Source of the DNA: Flavobacteriaceae bacterium EG-1
GTDB taxonomy: Bacteria > Bacteroidota > Bacteroidia > Flavobacteriales > Flavobacteriaceae
Direction: 5' to 3'
Length of the DNA: 64,000 nt
NCBI RefSeq assembly: GCF_009649685.1
Contig: NZ_WJPK01000005.1
Location: 124,001-188,000 of the forward strand
The number at the start of each line of letters is the position of its first letter. Position 1 is the first letter of the stretch. The notes beneath the pieces are model-generated. The model searched no databases. It saw only the letters and a program-made list of their open reading frames with translations, and was not told the DNA's origin. A program made the position numbers and the translations under genes. Shown here in pieces: positions 1 through 8,363 of this stretch.

Positions 1-307
1 TGGAGCCGTATTTAAAATTCCTATTGCCAAAGTTGACCATATTAAAGATGCAGTGTACTATTTACAGGCTTCTGGAATTAAAGTAATTGCAGCTACTGAA
101 AAAACTAACAAAACAATTTACGAGTTGCATTTAAAAGACCCATGTGCTATTGTAATGGGAGCCGAAGGAAAAGGCATATCACCTTCTACCCTTAAAGCAG
201 TGGATGAAAAGGCAAAACTACCCCTTTTAGGCGAAATTGAATCTTTAAATGTCTCGGTAGCTTGTGCAGTTTTTCTTTATGAAACAGTAAGACAACGACA
301 ACATTAG
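1..307 (+). CDS. rlmB: TrmH/RlmB-family RNA 2'-O-methyltransferase, C-terminal part (5' truncated by window edge)
   Basis: The open frame starts at base 2 and runs in from the left edge, so only about the last 100 residues are visible. They carry the two signature motifs of the SPOUT/TrmH fold: motif 2 as IVMGAEGKGIS and motif 3 as SLNVSVACAVFLYE. These bind S-adenosylmethionine in the C-terminal trefoil knot. In this family the enzyme methylates a ribose 2'-OH of 23S rRNA (RlmB, G2251 in E. coli numbering) or of tRNA. The missing N-terminus, which holds the substrate-binding domain, would be needed to tell RlmB from a TrmH paralogue. The internal GTG at 53 is not a credible start because coding similarity continues upstream of it. 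The family call is firm and the gene symbol is tentative. Confidence 0.85.
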   Translation, partial: GAVFKIPIAKVDHIKDAVYYLQASGIKVIAATEKTNKTIYELHLKDPCAIVMGAEGKGISPSTLKAVDEKAKLPLLGEIESLNVSVACAVFLYETVRQRQH

Positions 308-323
308 TAGGGAGAATAAAACT

Positions 324-1073
324 TTAAAGCTTATTAGTAGACGTTGGGTCGTTTTTCAAATGGTATATAATTTTAACCTTTTCTGAAATATTATTTTTAC
401 TTTCTTCTGGTAGCTTTTCAATAAAATTTCCATCTTCATCAAAATGTTGTAGAAAAACATCTTCTTCTTCATTATAATCATCTTTTTCCCAAACATATTT
501 TTTTACTGTTGGAATTTTTGTTTTAAACACTATTGCGAATAACAATCCTACCAAAAATCCTCCTAAGTGTCCTTCCCAAGAAATACCATCCTTTATTGGA
601 AAAATATACCATAATAAACTGCCGTAAATAAAAACTACTAATAAAGACAATGCAACTAATCGGTAATATTTAGTAATAATACCTTTAAAAAAAATAAAAC
701 TCACCAATAAATAGATTACTCCACTAGCGCCAATATGGTAAGAAGGTCTACCAATAACCCAAGTAAATAAACCAGATAGTAAAACACCTAATAACAAAAC
801 TTTTATGGCGTGTTCGCGATAAAAATAAAACAAGGAAGCTAATAACACAGCTAATGGAATAGTGTTATTATATAAATGTTTTATAGACCCATGAATAAAC
901 GGACTAAACAAAACACCTTGCAAACCACTAACTTTTCTTGGATAAATACCATGGCTATTGAGGTTAATATGAAAATTAATCTCAACCCAGTAAACAAACC
1001 AAATAGCCAAAACTGCCAACATTGGGGCTAATATTACAGATATGGTATATTTAAAATAATGCTGTTCAGACAT
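324..1073 (-). CDS. Rhomboid-family intramembrane serine protease
   Basis: The protein has 249 residues with about six hydrophobic segments, and it ends in an unusually charged tail of about 65 residues rich in Asp, Glu and Lys. The rhomboid catalytic dyad is visible as Ser117 in GASG and His169 in EGHLGG. The HLYNN stretch around residue 66 matches the conserved His/Asn of the oxyanion region. Rhomboids cleave transmembrane segments inside the inner membrane; the substrate here is unknown. The gene converges on the RlmB-like gene with a 16-base gap. The acidic tail lies after the last membrane span and could be a regulatory or docking region, which is inference. Family assignment is confident. 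Confidence 0.9.
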   Translation of the reverse strand: MSEQHYFKYTISVILAPMLAVLAIWFVYWVEINFHINLNSHGIYPRKVSGLQGVLFSPFIHGSIKHLYNNTIPLAVLLASLFYFYREHAIKVLLLGVLLSGLFTWVIGRPSYHIGASGVIYLLVSFIFFKGIITKYYRLVALSLLVVFIYGSLLWYIFPIKDGISWEGHLGGFLVGLLFAIVFKTKIPTVKKYVWEKDDYNEEEDVFLQHFDEDGNFIEKLPEESKNNISEKVKIIYHLKNDPTSTNKL

Positions 1074-1208
1074 ATACGATTAATAGCAATAAGTCAGCCA
1101 ATTTAACTTAAACTGATAAATTGTCATTTTTTAAGTATTTAGTTAAACTTAGATAAGTTTCCTTTTAAGCAAGAACGTCTTTTTCTGCAATTATCTTACT
1201 TTTATGAA

Positions 1209-2486
1209 ATGAATCAACCGTTAGCAGAGCGGGTAAGACCCAAAACATTAGAAGAATATATAAGTCAAAATCACTTAGTTGGCGAAAAAGGCTCATTAAC
1301 CACCCAAATTAAAAAAGGGTTAATTCCTTCGCTAATTTTATGGGGACCACCAGGTACTGGCAAAACAACGTTAGCTAATATCATAGCAAACGAAAGTGAT
1401 CGTCCTTTTTATATCTTAAGCGCAATTAGTAGTGGTGTTAAAGATGTTAGAGATGTTATTGAAAAAGCGAAAAAAAGTGGTGGGCTTTTCACTACAAAAA
1501 ACCCCATTTTATTTATAGATGAAATTCACAGATTTAGCAAATCGCAACAGGATTCACTTTTAGGTGCCGTTGAAAAAGGTTGGGTTACTTTAATAGGGGC
1601 TACCACAGAAAATCCCAGTTTTGAAGTTATTCCCGCATTACTTTCGCGCTGTCAAGTCTACATTTTAAATCCATTTGGCAAGGAAGATTTAGAAGCATTG
1701 ATACATAGAGCAATATCGCAAGATGATTTTCTAAAATCGAAAAATATTAATCTTAAAGAAACAGAAGCACTATTACGACTTTCTGGTGGTGATGGCAGAA
1801 AGTTACTTAACATTTTTGAACTTGTCGTTTCTTCCGAAGACAAAAAAACTATTAACATTACCGACAAACTCGTTCTTAGTAAGGTACAGCAGAATACCGT
1901 ACTATATGATAAAACAGGAGAACAACATTACGATATAATTTCTGCGTTTATAAAATCTATTAGAGGTAGTGACCCCAATGCAGCAGTGTATTGGTTAGCA
2001 AGAATGATTGAGGGTGGTGAAGATGTGAAATTTATTGCACGTAGAATGCTAATCTCTGCATCAGAGGATATTGGCCTAGCAAACCCTACCGCACTAATTA
2101 TGGCGAATACAACATTCCAAGCAGTTAGCACAATTGGCTACCCGGAAGCACGAATTATTTTGAGTCAGTGTGCAATATATTTGGCAACCTCGGCGAAAAG
2201 TAACGCTAGTTACATGGCCATAGGAAAAGCGCAACAAGTTGTAAAACAAACAGGAGATTTATCAGTACCATTACATCTTAGAAATGCGCCAACAAAATTA
2301 ATGAAGGACTTGGGATATGGTAAAGAATACCAATATGCCCATGATTACAAAAACAACTTTGTAGAAAGTGAATTTTTACCTGATGAAATTACTGGAACTT
2401 CATTTTACACGCCCGGAAAAAATCAAAGAGAGAATACAATTAAAGATTTTCTCAAAAATAGATGGAAAGATAAGTATGGAAATTAA
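1209..2486 (+). CDS. rarA: Replication-associated recombination protein A (AAA+ ATPase)
   Basis: This is a 425-residue AAA+ ATPase of the RarA/MgsA/WRNIP1 family, which acts at stalled replication forks and is related to clamp-loader subunits. Walker A is GPPGTGKT (residues 46-53) and Walker B is LFIDEIHRF, with the catalytic acidic pair at 104-105. The sensor region [11 protein letters not shown] and the arginine finger context LLSRCQV follow. The C-terminal MgsA tetramerisation part includes [21 protein letters not shown], which is diagnostic of RarA. Length is normal. The stop overlaps the stop of the convergent downstream gene within a shared TTAA tetranucleotide (2483-2486). Confidence 0.96.
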   Translation: MNQPLAERVRPKTLEEYISQNHLVGEKGSLTTQIKKGLIPSLILWGPPGTGKTTLANIIANESDRPFYILSAISSGVKDVRDVIEKAKKSGGLFTTKNPILFIDEIHRFSKSQQDSLLGAVEKGWVTLIGATTENPSFEVIPALLSRCQVYILNPFGKEDLEALIHRAISQDDFLKSKNINLKETEALLRLSGGDGRKLLNIFELVVSSEDKKTINITDKLVLSKVQQNTVLYDKTGEQHYDIISAFIKSIRGSDPNAAVYWLARMIEGGEDVKFIARRMLISASEDIGLANPTALIMANTTFQAVSTIGYPEARIILSQCAIYLATSAKSNASYMAIGKAQQVVKQTGDLSVPLHLRNAPTKLMKDLGYGKEYQYAHDYKNNFVESEFLPDEITGTSFYTPGKNQRENTIKDFLKNRWKDKYGN

Positions 2487-3382
2487 AACTTTATATTTAA
2501 TTCTTCTCTGATTAAATTGTCTCCTTCATATCTTTCAAAATACCATTTACCATTTTCAGAATACACCATACCATTACCAATTTCTCCACTGGCTAGAAAA
2601 TAATCAGCTTTCGAAGTTTTTAAAATTTTCATTAGAATTTTTGGAGTACTATCAACCAACTGATAACCATTACTTATCTCTTGCGCATACAGCACCTCTG
2701 TTTTCTGTTCCTTTGTTTCTAACACTACTGCTGTAGCAACTTTGGGAGCATTTGGAACTTTCGCCATTTTAACATCTGATTCAACTGGCTCAATACTTTT
2801 ATACGTTTGTTTTGATCTTGTCGCTTCCTCTATAAGTACTGCATCTTGTTTTTCAGAATCTACTTTAAGCTTTTTAGGAGCTTTTAATTCTTTAACATCG
2901 TTTTTAAAACTTACTGTAATTGGTTCATTTTCTTCCCCCGAATATTTATAACTAAATACATCAAAGGATTTCATCGCATTCGTAATAGATTCGGTATAAG
3001 CGTCTTTGTAGTCTTTACTTTTACTTTTACCTTCTTGAGTTGTAAATATTTCTTGTTTGTTACAGTCTTTTAAAACAACTTTTGTTTTGGTACTGAATAA
3101 TGAAGAATCTTCAATTAGATTAGCGAATAGTGCTTTACATTGATTATTAGCCAAATCTTCGGGCATTGCATCTTCCCAAACTGTAGTATATCCCTTTTTA
3201 GTAAAAAGATGTTTTACTAATGTATTTGTTGAATACTGATTTTCCTTTTTAAATTCCTCGAATTTTTTCGGTACAACAATGTATTTATATTTATTTAAAT
3301 TAGCTTGAGCCATAACTAAATTGCTTCCTCCTAAAAGAAATACAACCAATACTATATAGACTGAATTTGTTGATTTAAACAT
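2483..3382 (-). CDS. Secreted protein of unknown function
   Basis: The protein has 299 residues with a clear type I signal peptide (hydrophobic core, then VMAQ near residue 26). I do not recognise a named domain. The N-terminal part (about residues 27-135) looks like a compact alpha/beta domain with two cysteines, C82 and C107. It is followed by a Lys/Glu-rich low-complexity linker (about 150-225) and a short C-terminal beta-rich segment that ends in a WYFERYEGDNLI motif. Proteins of this shape are typical envelope proteins of Flavobacteriaceae. The gene stands alone on its strand, with 113 bases before the next minus-strand gene. Function is unknown; a periplasmic or outer-membrane location is inferred from the signal peptide. 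Confidence 0.8.
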   Translation of the reverse strand: MFKSTNSVYIVLVVFLLGGSNLVMAQANLNKYKYIVVPKKFEEFKKENQYSTNTLVKHLFTKKGYTTVWEDAMPEDLANNQCKALFANLIEDSSLFSTKTKVVLKDCNKQEIFTTQEGKSKSKDYKDAYTESITNAMKSFDVFSYKYSGEENEPITVSFKNDVKELKAPKKLKVDSEKQDAVLIEEATRSKQTYKSIEPVESDVKMAKVPNAPKVATAVVLETKEQKTEVLYAQEISNGYQLVDSTPKILMKILKTSKADYFLASGEIGNGMVYSENGKWYFERYEGDNLIREELNIKF

Positions 3383-3495
3383 TTATCTATTTTAATTAAA
3401 AACGTTGCAACACAATCTCAACAGTAATTTGTGAAACCTAATGCAATATTAATTTTGTTGCAAAAGACATACCAAAAAGATAGGTTGAAGAAAAT

Positions 3496-4923
3496 CTATT
3501 TCTTTCCCCAAGATATAATATTTAATCCGAATTGAAAAGACTGGTAGTGACTACTAGCTAAATTCTGATATCCCAGAAGGTTATCTGCTAGAACATAAAA
3601 ATTTACAGGACCGGCTTGTAAGTTAAACCCTAAACCTATATTAGTAAAAGAAAATTTATCAACAGTATACGATGTCTTTAATGCCAAAACACTACCTATT
3701 CTTCTTTGATAGAATACAGAAAGTGCCGTTTGCGGACCTCTCGGTCTATTTATGGCATACAAATGACCTCCTACACTATTTGCATATCTAGTTCCTCTAT
3801 CGCTTCCAGATGCGTAAGGACCGCAATCGCAATTGGCACCAGTTAGCGTTTGTTCACCCCAATTATACCTTAATGAAGCATTTAATTTTGTTGGCCTAAA
3901 CATAACATAACTATCATTGTTATCCTCAAACGGAATTAACTCTTCAACTTCATCTATAAGTTCGTTCCAAAAGTCTTGATCAGGATTGGCTAATGCATCT
4001 GGCAAAATTACCTCAACACCTTCAACAGTTGCGCTTCCCTTTAGTGTATAATTTTTTACGTCATTTGAATGATTTATAAAACCTAAATCTAAAAGACTCG
4101 CTGTAAAAACAGTTTGATCGTTAAGTTTATAAGTAAAACCCAAGTCAACTCCTGCTCCTAAATTACCTCCGAAAAATGCTCTCTTCGTAATTGTGCTAGC
4201 TAATGTACCATCCTTTTCTGCATCCCGAATAGAAGGTATACCCGACATGCGGAATTCCGCATCTGCATCTAAAGTATTTGCATAGAAATTATTAACACCT
4301 TCTGTAGTTACAAAATAGCCTTTATTATGTGTAGAATTAAAATCGAAAATACTTGAATATAATTTCGCTCGTACTCCTATAGTTAGCTTATTATTTATTC
4401 GTTTATTTAAACCAATATGATAAACGTTTAATAGTTCGCCTCTTGTTTTAAAATCGCTTAAATTAAAACGTTGATTTAAATTATCAGCGTTACCTTCAAA
4501 TCCTAAAATTGCTAAATCGCTAAACCAATACCCAATGGCATCACCTTCTGTATAGACACCAAAAGAATAAAAATTATCTTCATTTTTTCCACGAAAACCT
4601 ACATTAATTAATTCGAGCTGAAACGTACCACTTAACTCATCACCAGTAGTCATCCCATAAATAATCTCGTTTGCAAACTTGTTTGTAAAATCAAGACCAT
4701 CATCAGCGAATATATCATTTAGGGCCACACCACTTAAACCAGCTTGGAAAGAAATGTTTGTTGCAGGAATACCTGCAAACCACTTAAAGTCAACATCAAC
4801 CCCTGGGTTTACCATTAATGACTGCGGTATTTCATTAAAATCATATAACAATTGCCTATTCTGACCAAACGTAAAAACGCTAACCATTAACATAGCACTT
4901 ATTAAAAGTTTTGTATTTCTCAT
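3496..4923 (-). CDS. DUF5723-family outer-membrane beta-barrel protein
   Basis: The protein has 475 residues with a type I signal peptide ending at FTFGQ. The mature start NRQLLYDFNEIPQSLMVNPG is typical of the DUF5723 family. The body consists of alternating aromatic/hydrophobic beta strands with Asn/Gly-rich turns and ends in FQFGLNIISWGKK, consistent with a barrel related to the PorP/SprF/FadL type. It starts inside the stop of the upstream lipoprotein gene (ATGA overlap at 4920-4923), so the two are translationally coupled and probably work together at the outer membrane. No substrate can be inferred. A CDCGP cysteine pair sits in a predicted loop near residue 365. Confidence 0.8.
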   Translation of the reverse strand: MRNTKLLISAMLMVSVFTFGQNRQLLYDFNEIPQSLMVNPGVDVDFKWFAGIPATNISFQAGLSGVALNDIFADDGLDFTNKFANEIIYGMTTGDELSGTFQLELINVGFRGKNEDNFYSFGVYTEGDAIGYWFSDLAILGFEGNADNLNQRFNLSDFKTRGELLNVYHIGLNKRINNKLTIGVRAKLYSSIFDFNSTHNKGYFVTTEGVNNFYANTLDADAEFRMSGIPSIRDAEKDGTLASTITKRAFFGGNLGAGVDLGFTYKLNDQTVFTASLLDLGFINHSNDVKNYTLKGSATVEGVEVILPDALANPDQDFWNELIDEVEELIPFEDNNDSYVMFRPTKLNASLRYNWGEQTLTGANCDCGPYASGSDRGTRYANSVGGHLYAINRPRGPQTALSVFYQRRIGSVLALKTSYTVDKFSFTNIGLGFNLQAGPVNFYVLADNLLGYQNLASSHYQSFQFGLNIISWGKK

Positions 4924-5471
4924 TTAACAGAGAGTCTAAATTTGCCGCTAGATTTTATTGTCACTTTAGCATCTGGAATATCAGAAACACTCGTAGTATC
5001 GCCATTATTCTCTGCTGATACACGAATTGCGGAAGTATTTATTAGAATATCTAAACTGCGCCCTGTACCTCCATAAGGTATTTCACGCAAAACTTGTTGC
5101 ATTGGTGGTGCTGGTGGAATGTTAAAGAACTCTACGTCAAGTACATTGCCTGCTTCGTCTACAAAATCTACCGAAATATTCAAATCTTTACTTGTTGTAT
5201 TCTCAATCAAATAGGTTACCACACCATCAATAACTCTATCTGCAAAAAAAGCATCTGAAAAGCCATCAAAATTAAAGTCTTGTGTATAGAAATTTGAAGC
5301 AATCGCCCTATTTATAATATCCTCAGGCGCTTCTACATACAATATACTACCTTCAATTTCAGGCTCTATTTGCAGTTCATCAAATTGATCAAAGTCTAAC
5401 TCTTCAACACAAGATTGAAGGGTTGCCATCATTACTAAAACATAAATTAAAAAGCCTATCTTTCTCCCCAT
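4920..5471 (-). CDS. Predicted lipoprotein coupled to DUF5723 barrel
   Basis: The protein has 183 residues. The N-terminus has a lipoprotein signal, with a hydrophobic stretch and lipobox LQSC (Cys21), followed by an acidic segment. Bacteroidota lipoproteins with acidic residues just after the Cys are often exported to the cell surface, which is an inference here. The remainder is beta-rich and Asn/Asp/Val-rich, possibly one Ig-like sandwich. No named domain is recognised. Overlap of its stop with the start of the barrel gene suggests a lipoprotein/barrel pair forming one complex. Confidence 0.78.
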   Translation of the reverse strand: MGRKIGFLIYVLVMMATLQSCVEELDFDQFDELQIEPEIEGSILYVEAPEDIINRAIASNFYTQDFNFDGFSDAFFADRVIDGVVTYLIENTTSKDLNISVDFVDEAGNVLDVEFFNIPPAPPMQQVLREIPYGGTGRSLDILINTSAIRVSAENNGDTTSVSDIPDAKVTIKSSGKFRLSVK

Positions 5472-5526
5472 TTATTGTAGCTACTTCTTAAAACCAATCC
5501 AATTTCTTGTTACAACTAGTATAACT

Positions 5527-6216
5527 CTATAAATATGATTTTATTTCATGTAGATGGTCGATGATAGGGCATAAATTATGTCTCTCTTCATTATGCGAAT
5601 TAAAATGTAAAGTATGAAAACCTACTGATTGGGCTCCAATAATATCTGCTTCTAAACTATCTCCTATCATTAGCGAACTTTCAGAAGTAACGTTAGCTCG
5701 TCTTAGGGCCAATTCAAAAATTATAGGATTCGGTTTTTTTACCCCCGCCATTTCAGAATCTATTACCTCATTAAAATAAGTGTAAATATTTGAGTTTTGC
5801 ATTTTTCTAAGTTGCACTTCTTGAAAACCATTGGTAATTATATGTAAGCGATAATTTGGTTGTAGGTACTCTAATATTTCTTTAGCACCAGGAAAGAGAT
5901 GGTCAAAAGTTGATAAATGTTCAATATAAGATTCTGATAATTTATTAATAAGATTATCAGATATCATAAACCCCAATTTATCAAAAACGGTTTTCAGCCT
6001 TTGATAGCGTAACGCTGCCTTACTTATTTTTTCTTCTCTATATAACTTCCAAAAAATAAGGTTTTGCGGAACATAAACACTCAAAAAATCATTTAAATCA
6101 ATATCTAGCCCGTTTTCACTAAGTATTTTATCAAATGTTAAGGCTGAATTTTTTTCAAAATCCCATAAAGTATGGTCTAAATCAAAAAAAACATCTGTAA
6201 TGACATCTTTAAACAT
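5527..6216 (-). CDS. HAD-superfamily phosphatase, YjjG-type (noncanonical pyrimidine nucleotidase family)
   Basis: The protein has 229 residues. HAD motif I is DVFFDLDHTLWDF (nucleophile Asp12, acid/base Asp14), motif II is ITNGF, motif III is the Lys in VKKPNP, and motif IV is GDSLEADIIGA. The helical cap after motif I and the DHTLWDFE sequence match the YjjG/YfnB subfamily, which dephosphorylates nucleoside 5'-monophosphates including noncanonical pyrimidines. The start codon lies inside the end of the upstream deacetylase-like gene (8-base overlap), so the two are translationally coupled, although a functional link is not obvious. The exact substrate cannot be read from sequence. Confidence 0.88.
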   Translation of the reverse strand: MFKDVITDVFFDLDHTLWDFEKNSALTFDKILSENGLDIDLNDFLSVYVPQNLIFWKLYREEKISKAALRYQRLKTVFDKLGFMISDNLINKLSESYIEHLSTFDHLFPGAKEILEYLQPNYRLHIITNGFQEVQLRKMQNSNIYTYFNEVIDSEMAGVKKPNPIIFELALRRANVTSESSLMIGDSLEADIIGAQSVGFHTLHFNSHNEERHNLCPIIDHLHEIKSYL

Positions 6217-7501
6217 GCTGAGATTCTATTACAGATTCATAAAATTCAAGCCAATTTACTTTGTGTTCGCCACCCAATAATTCATTAGAAAAAATGGTTA
6301 TTAAATGACCGTTTACCTTCTTAACTTCATTTGCTAATTCGGCAATAACATTCAACATTTCATCAGGATGCATTAAATTAACTAACGCATAATCATGTAT
6401 GGCAAAAGAATGAACTCGGATTGGTTGCTGAATTTCTAAATTTATATCGTAAAAGAAAAAAGGAGTACAGGTACCCGCTCTAAAACCAACTTCATGCGTA
6501 TAGCCCATGGTATAATCATCACTAAATTCAGCTTCCACTAAATTGCGATAAGTTAATGGGATATCAACTCTATTATATCGCATTCTCGAAGAATTAACAG
6601 GTCTGTTTATAACTGCTTCAAGTCTTGTTTTTTCTCGTTTTAATAATTCCGTGTTAGCAAAAGAACTGTACGAAGCCGCCAAGGAAACTATGCTATAATC
6701 GGCCATAGATTTTATTAAGAATTGAAATTTATTATTTGTTGGAGATACATTTTTATCAAAAGTAGAATAGTCTGCAAATTGAAAGAAAAACATACTTCTA
6801 GCTTTATACTTCTTATGCAATTCAACCAAAGTTTGGAAATTATTATAAGGATCTTTTTTACCTAAAATAACACCAAATCTTTGAATAATTCGTTTAAATC
6901 TAAACCTTCCTAAATCCATTAAAAAACCCGCAATTCCACGTACAAATCCACGATAGGCATAACTATGAGAAGTAGTCACATCAATAATCGAAGTATAAGA
7001 AAACGATTTAGACTTGTGTTGTAAATCTGGAAAACGTGTTTTTAAATTCTTAAATAATCTTGCTACCCATATATCAACAATAGGTAAATTAAGAAATCCG
7101 TGTTTGTAAGCAATACTTTCTTTTGGTGAAAACCTACCATGTACATCTTTCACATGTGGTAAAAATTCTTCATACCTACTTAATAAATAAAAACTGGCAG
7201 AAAATATATCAAATGCCAATTCACTTCGTTCACCTGCTCTAAAAAAACATGGAATTCCATCCCAATCCATCACATTAATTTCAATATCATTTATGCCTTG
7301 CTGAAATAACAAATCGTTACTTCTCACAAAAAATTCATTCTGTAAAGGTTGCTTGGTATAGGTGATTTTCGGGCCAGAGTGTTTAATAAAATCTTCTACT
7401 TTCACAGTAAATGACACCTCAACACCAATCATACGGCTGAAAATATGCTTCATTATGTAAGTAAAGCGAGGTGTAATTTTATGGGTATATACTAAAAGCA
7501 T
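6209..7501 (-). CDS. Polysaccharide deacetylase-family protein, probably catalytically degenerate
   Basis: The protein has 430 residues and no signal peptide. The N-terminal start MLLVYTHKITPRFTYIMKHI is characteristic of a Bacteroidota family with a DUF7033-type N-terminal domain and a NodB-like deacetylase C-terminal half. The C-terminal framework is recognisable (TYRNLVEAEFSDDYTMGY, GFRAGT, PFFFYD). The residues I expect to bind metal are missing: the usual DxD-type motif reads DVTT (174-177), the usual HPSY reads AASY (275-278), and the usual SRQH reads SRMR (305-308). From remembered family consensus this suggests a pseudoenzyme or a changed chemistry. The gene lies upstream of, and overlaps, the HAD phosphatase gene. 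The fold family is fairly certain and its activity is doubtful. Confidence 0.8.
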   Translation of the reverse strand: MLLVYTHKITPRFTYIMKHIFSRMIGVEVSFTVKVEDFIKHSGPKITYTKQPLQNEFFVRSNDLLFQQGINDIEINVMDWDGIPCFFRAGERSELAFDIFSASFYLLSRYEEFLPHVKDVHGRFSPKESIAYKHGFLNLPIVDIWVARLFKNLKTRFPDLQHKSKSFSYTSIIDVTTSHSYAYRGFVRGIAGFLMDLGRFRFKRIIQRFGVILGKKDPYNNFQTLVELHKKYKARSMFFFQFADYSTFDKNVSPTNNKFQFLIKSMADYSIVSLAASYSSFANTELLKREKTRLEAVINRPVNSSRMRYNRVDIPLTYRNLVEAEFSDDYTMGYTHEVGFRAGTCTPFFFYDINLEIQQPIRVHSFAIHDYALVNLMHPDEMLNVIAELANEVKKVNGHLITIFSNELLGGEHKVNWLEFYESVIESQHV

Positions 7502-7588
7502 TTTTTAGAGCTAGCGGTATTCAATTAGTAAAACTATTAACGAAGGTATTTATTTTAAGGTCATTTACTTTAAACTATGGTATCCTTT

Positions 7589-8287
7589 TTATAAAAGTCC
7601 ATCATCTGCAAAGCTAAGGTAGGTTTTCTGTGTTACGATTAAATGATCAAGAACTTTTATATCTAAGGCTCTAGCTGCTGCTTGCAATTTCTGCGTTACA
7701 GTCTTATCGGCCTTACTGGGTTTTAAAGTACCTGAAGGATGGTTGTGAGAAAGAATTAATGCAACTGCACCTAACTCTAAGGCTTTTTTCATTACAATAC
7801 GAACATCAACTAAAGTACCCGTTAACCCTCCTTTGCTTAGTTGTGACTGATGCAACACCTTGTTTGCATTGTTTAGATACAAAATCCAAAATTCTTCGTG
7901 TTCTAATTCACCAAGAATCGGACGTAAAATCTCAAAAGCATCTTTACTACTAGTTATTTTAGAAAGTTCGAGAACTTCTTCTCCTCTTCTCCGTCTTCCA
8001 ATTTCTAATGCAGCGGTAATGGCAACGGCTTTTGCTTCACCAATACCCTTAAACTTCATTAACTGCTTGGGAGAAAGTTTACCCAATTCATTTAAATTAT
8101 TATTTACTGATGCCAAAATGCGCTTGGAGAGTTCCACAGCACTTTCATTTCTACTGCCTGATCCAATTAAAATTGCGATTAGCTCAGCGTCTGAAAGTAC
8201 AGAACGTCCTTTTTGCACGAGCTTTTCCCTTGGCTTGTCATCATCAGACCAGTTTTTTATTGAAAAAGATGTTGACTTTTCTTGCAT
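7589..8287 (-). CDS. radC: RadC-family JAB/MPN domain protein
   Basis: RadC-type protein of 232 residues from the start chosen here. An upstream in-frame ATG at 8326 would add 13 hydrophobic residues (MLMGAIDYLLFLR), but RadC homologues begin close to MQEKSTSFSIKNWSDDDKPRE, so 8287 is preferred. The helix-hairpin-helix segment LMKFKGIGEAKAVAITAALEIG is followed by the JAMM-type metalloprotein motif SHNHPSGTLKPSKAD. Despite the name, a DNA-repair role is not established for the family; the fold is that of a zinc-dependent hydrolase. Here it is a complete chromosomal copy with no mobile-element context. Confidence 0.93.
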   Translation of the reverse strand: MQEKSTSFSIKNWSDDDKPREKLVQKGRSVLSDAELIAILIGSGSRNESAVELSKRILASVNNNLNELGKLSPKQLMKFKGIGEAKAVAITAALEIGRRRRGEEVLELSKITSSKDAFEILRPILGELEHEEFWILYLNNANKVLHQSQLSKGGLTGTLVDVRIVMKKALELGAVALILSHNHPSGTLKPSKADKTVTQKLQAAARALDIKVLDHLIVTQKTYLSFADDGLL

Positions 8288-8363
8288 TCTTAAAAATAGT
8301 AAATAATCAATAGCACCCATCAGCATATTGATAATATCCTAATTTTAAGATATTTGAACCTAA

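Noticed and set aside
7589-8287. radC as a sign of a mobile element or phage
   Set aside because: RadC paralogues occur in integrated elements, but here the gene sits among housekeeping genes with no integrase, repeat or tRNA boundary.
7860-8306. 148-residue frame on the plus strand
   Set aside because: It lies wholly inside radC on the other strand, shows low-complexity Ser/Leu/Phe translation and no recognisable motif, as expected for an antisense shadow.
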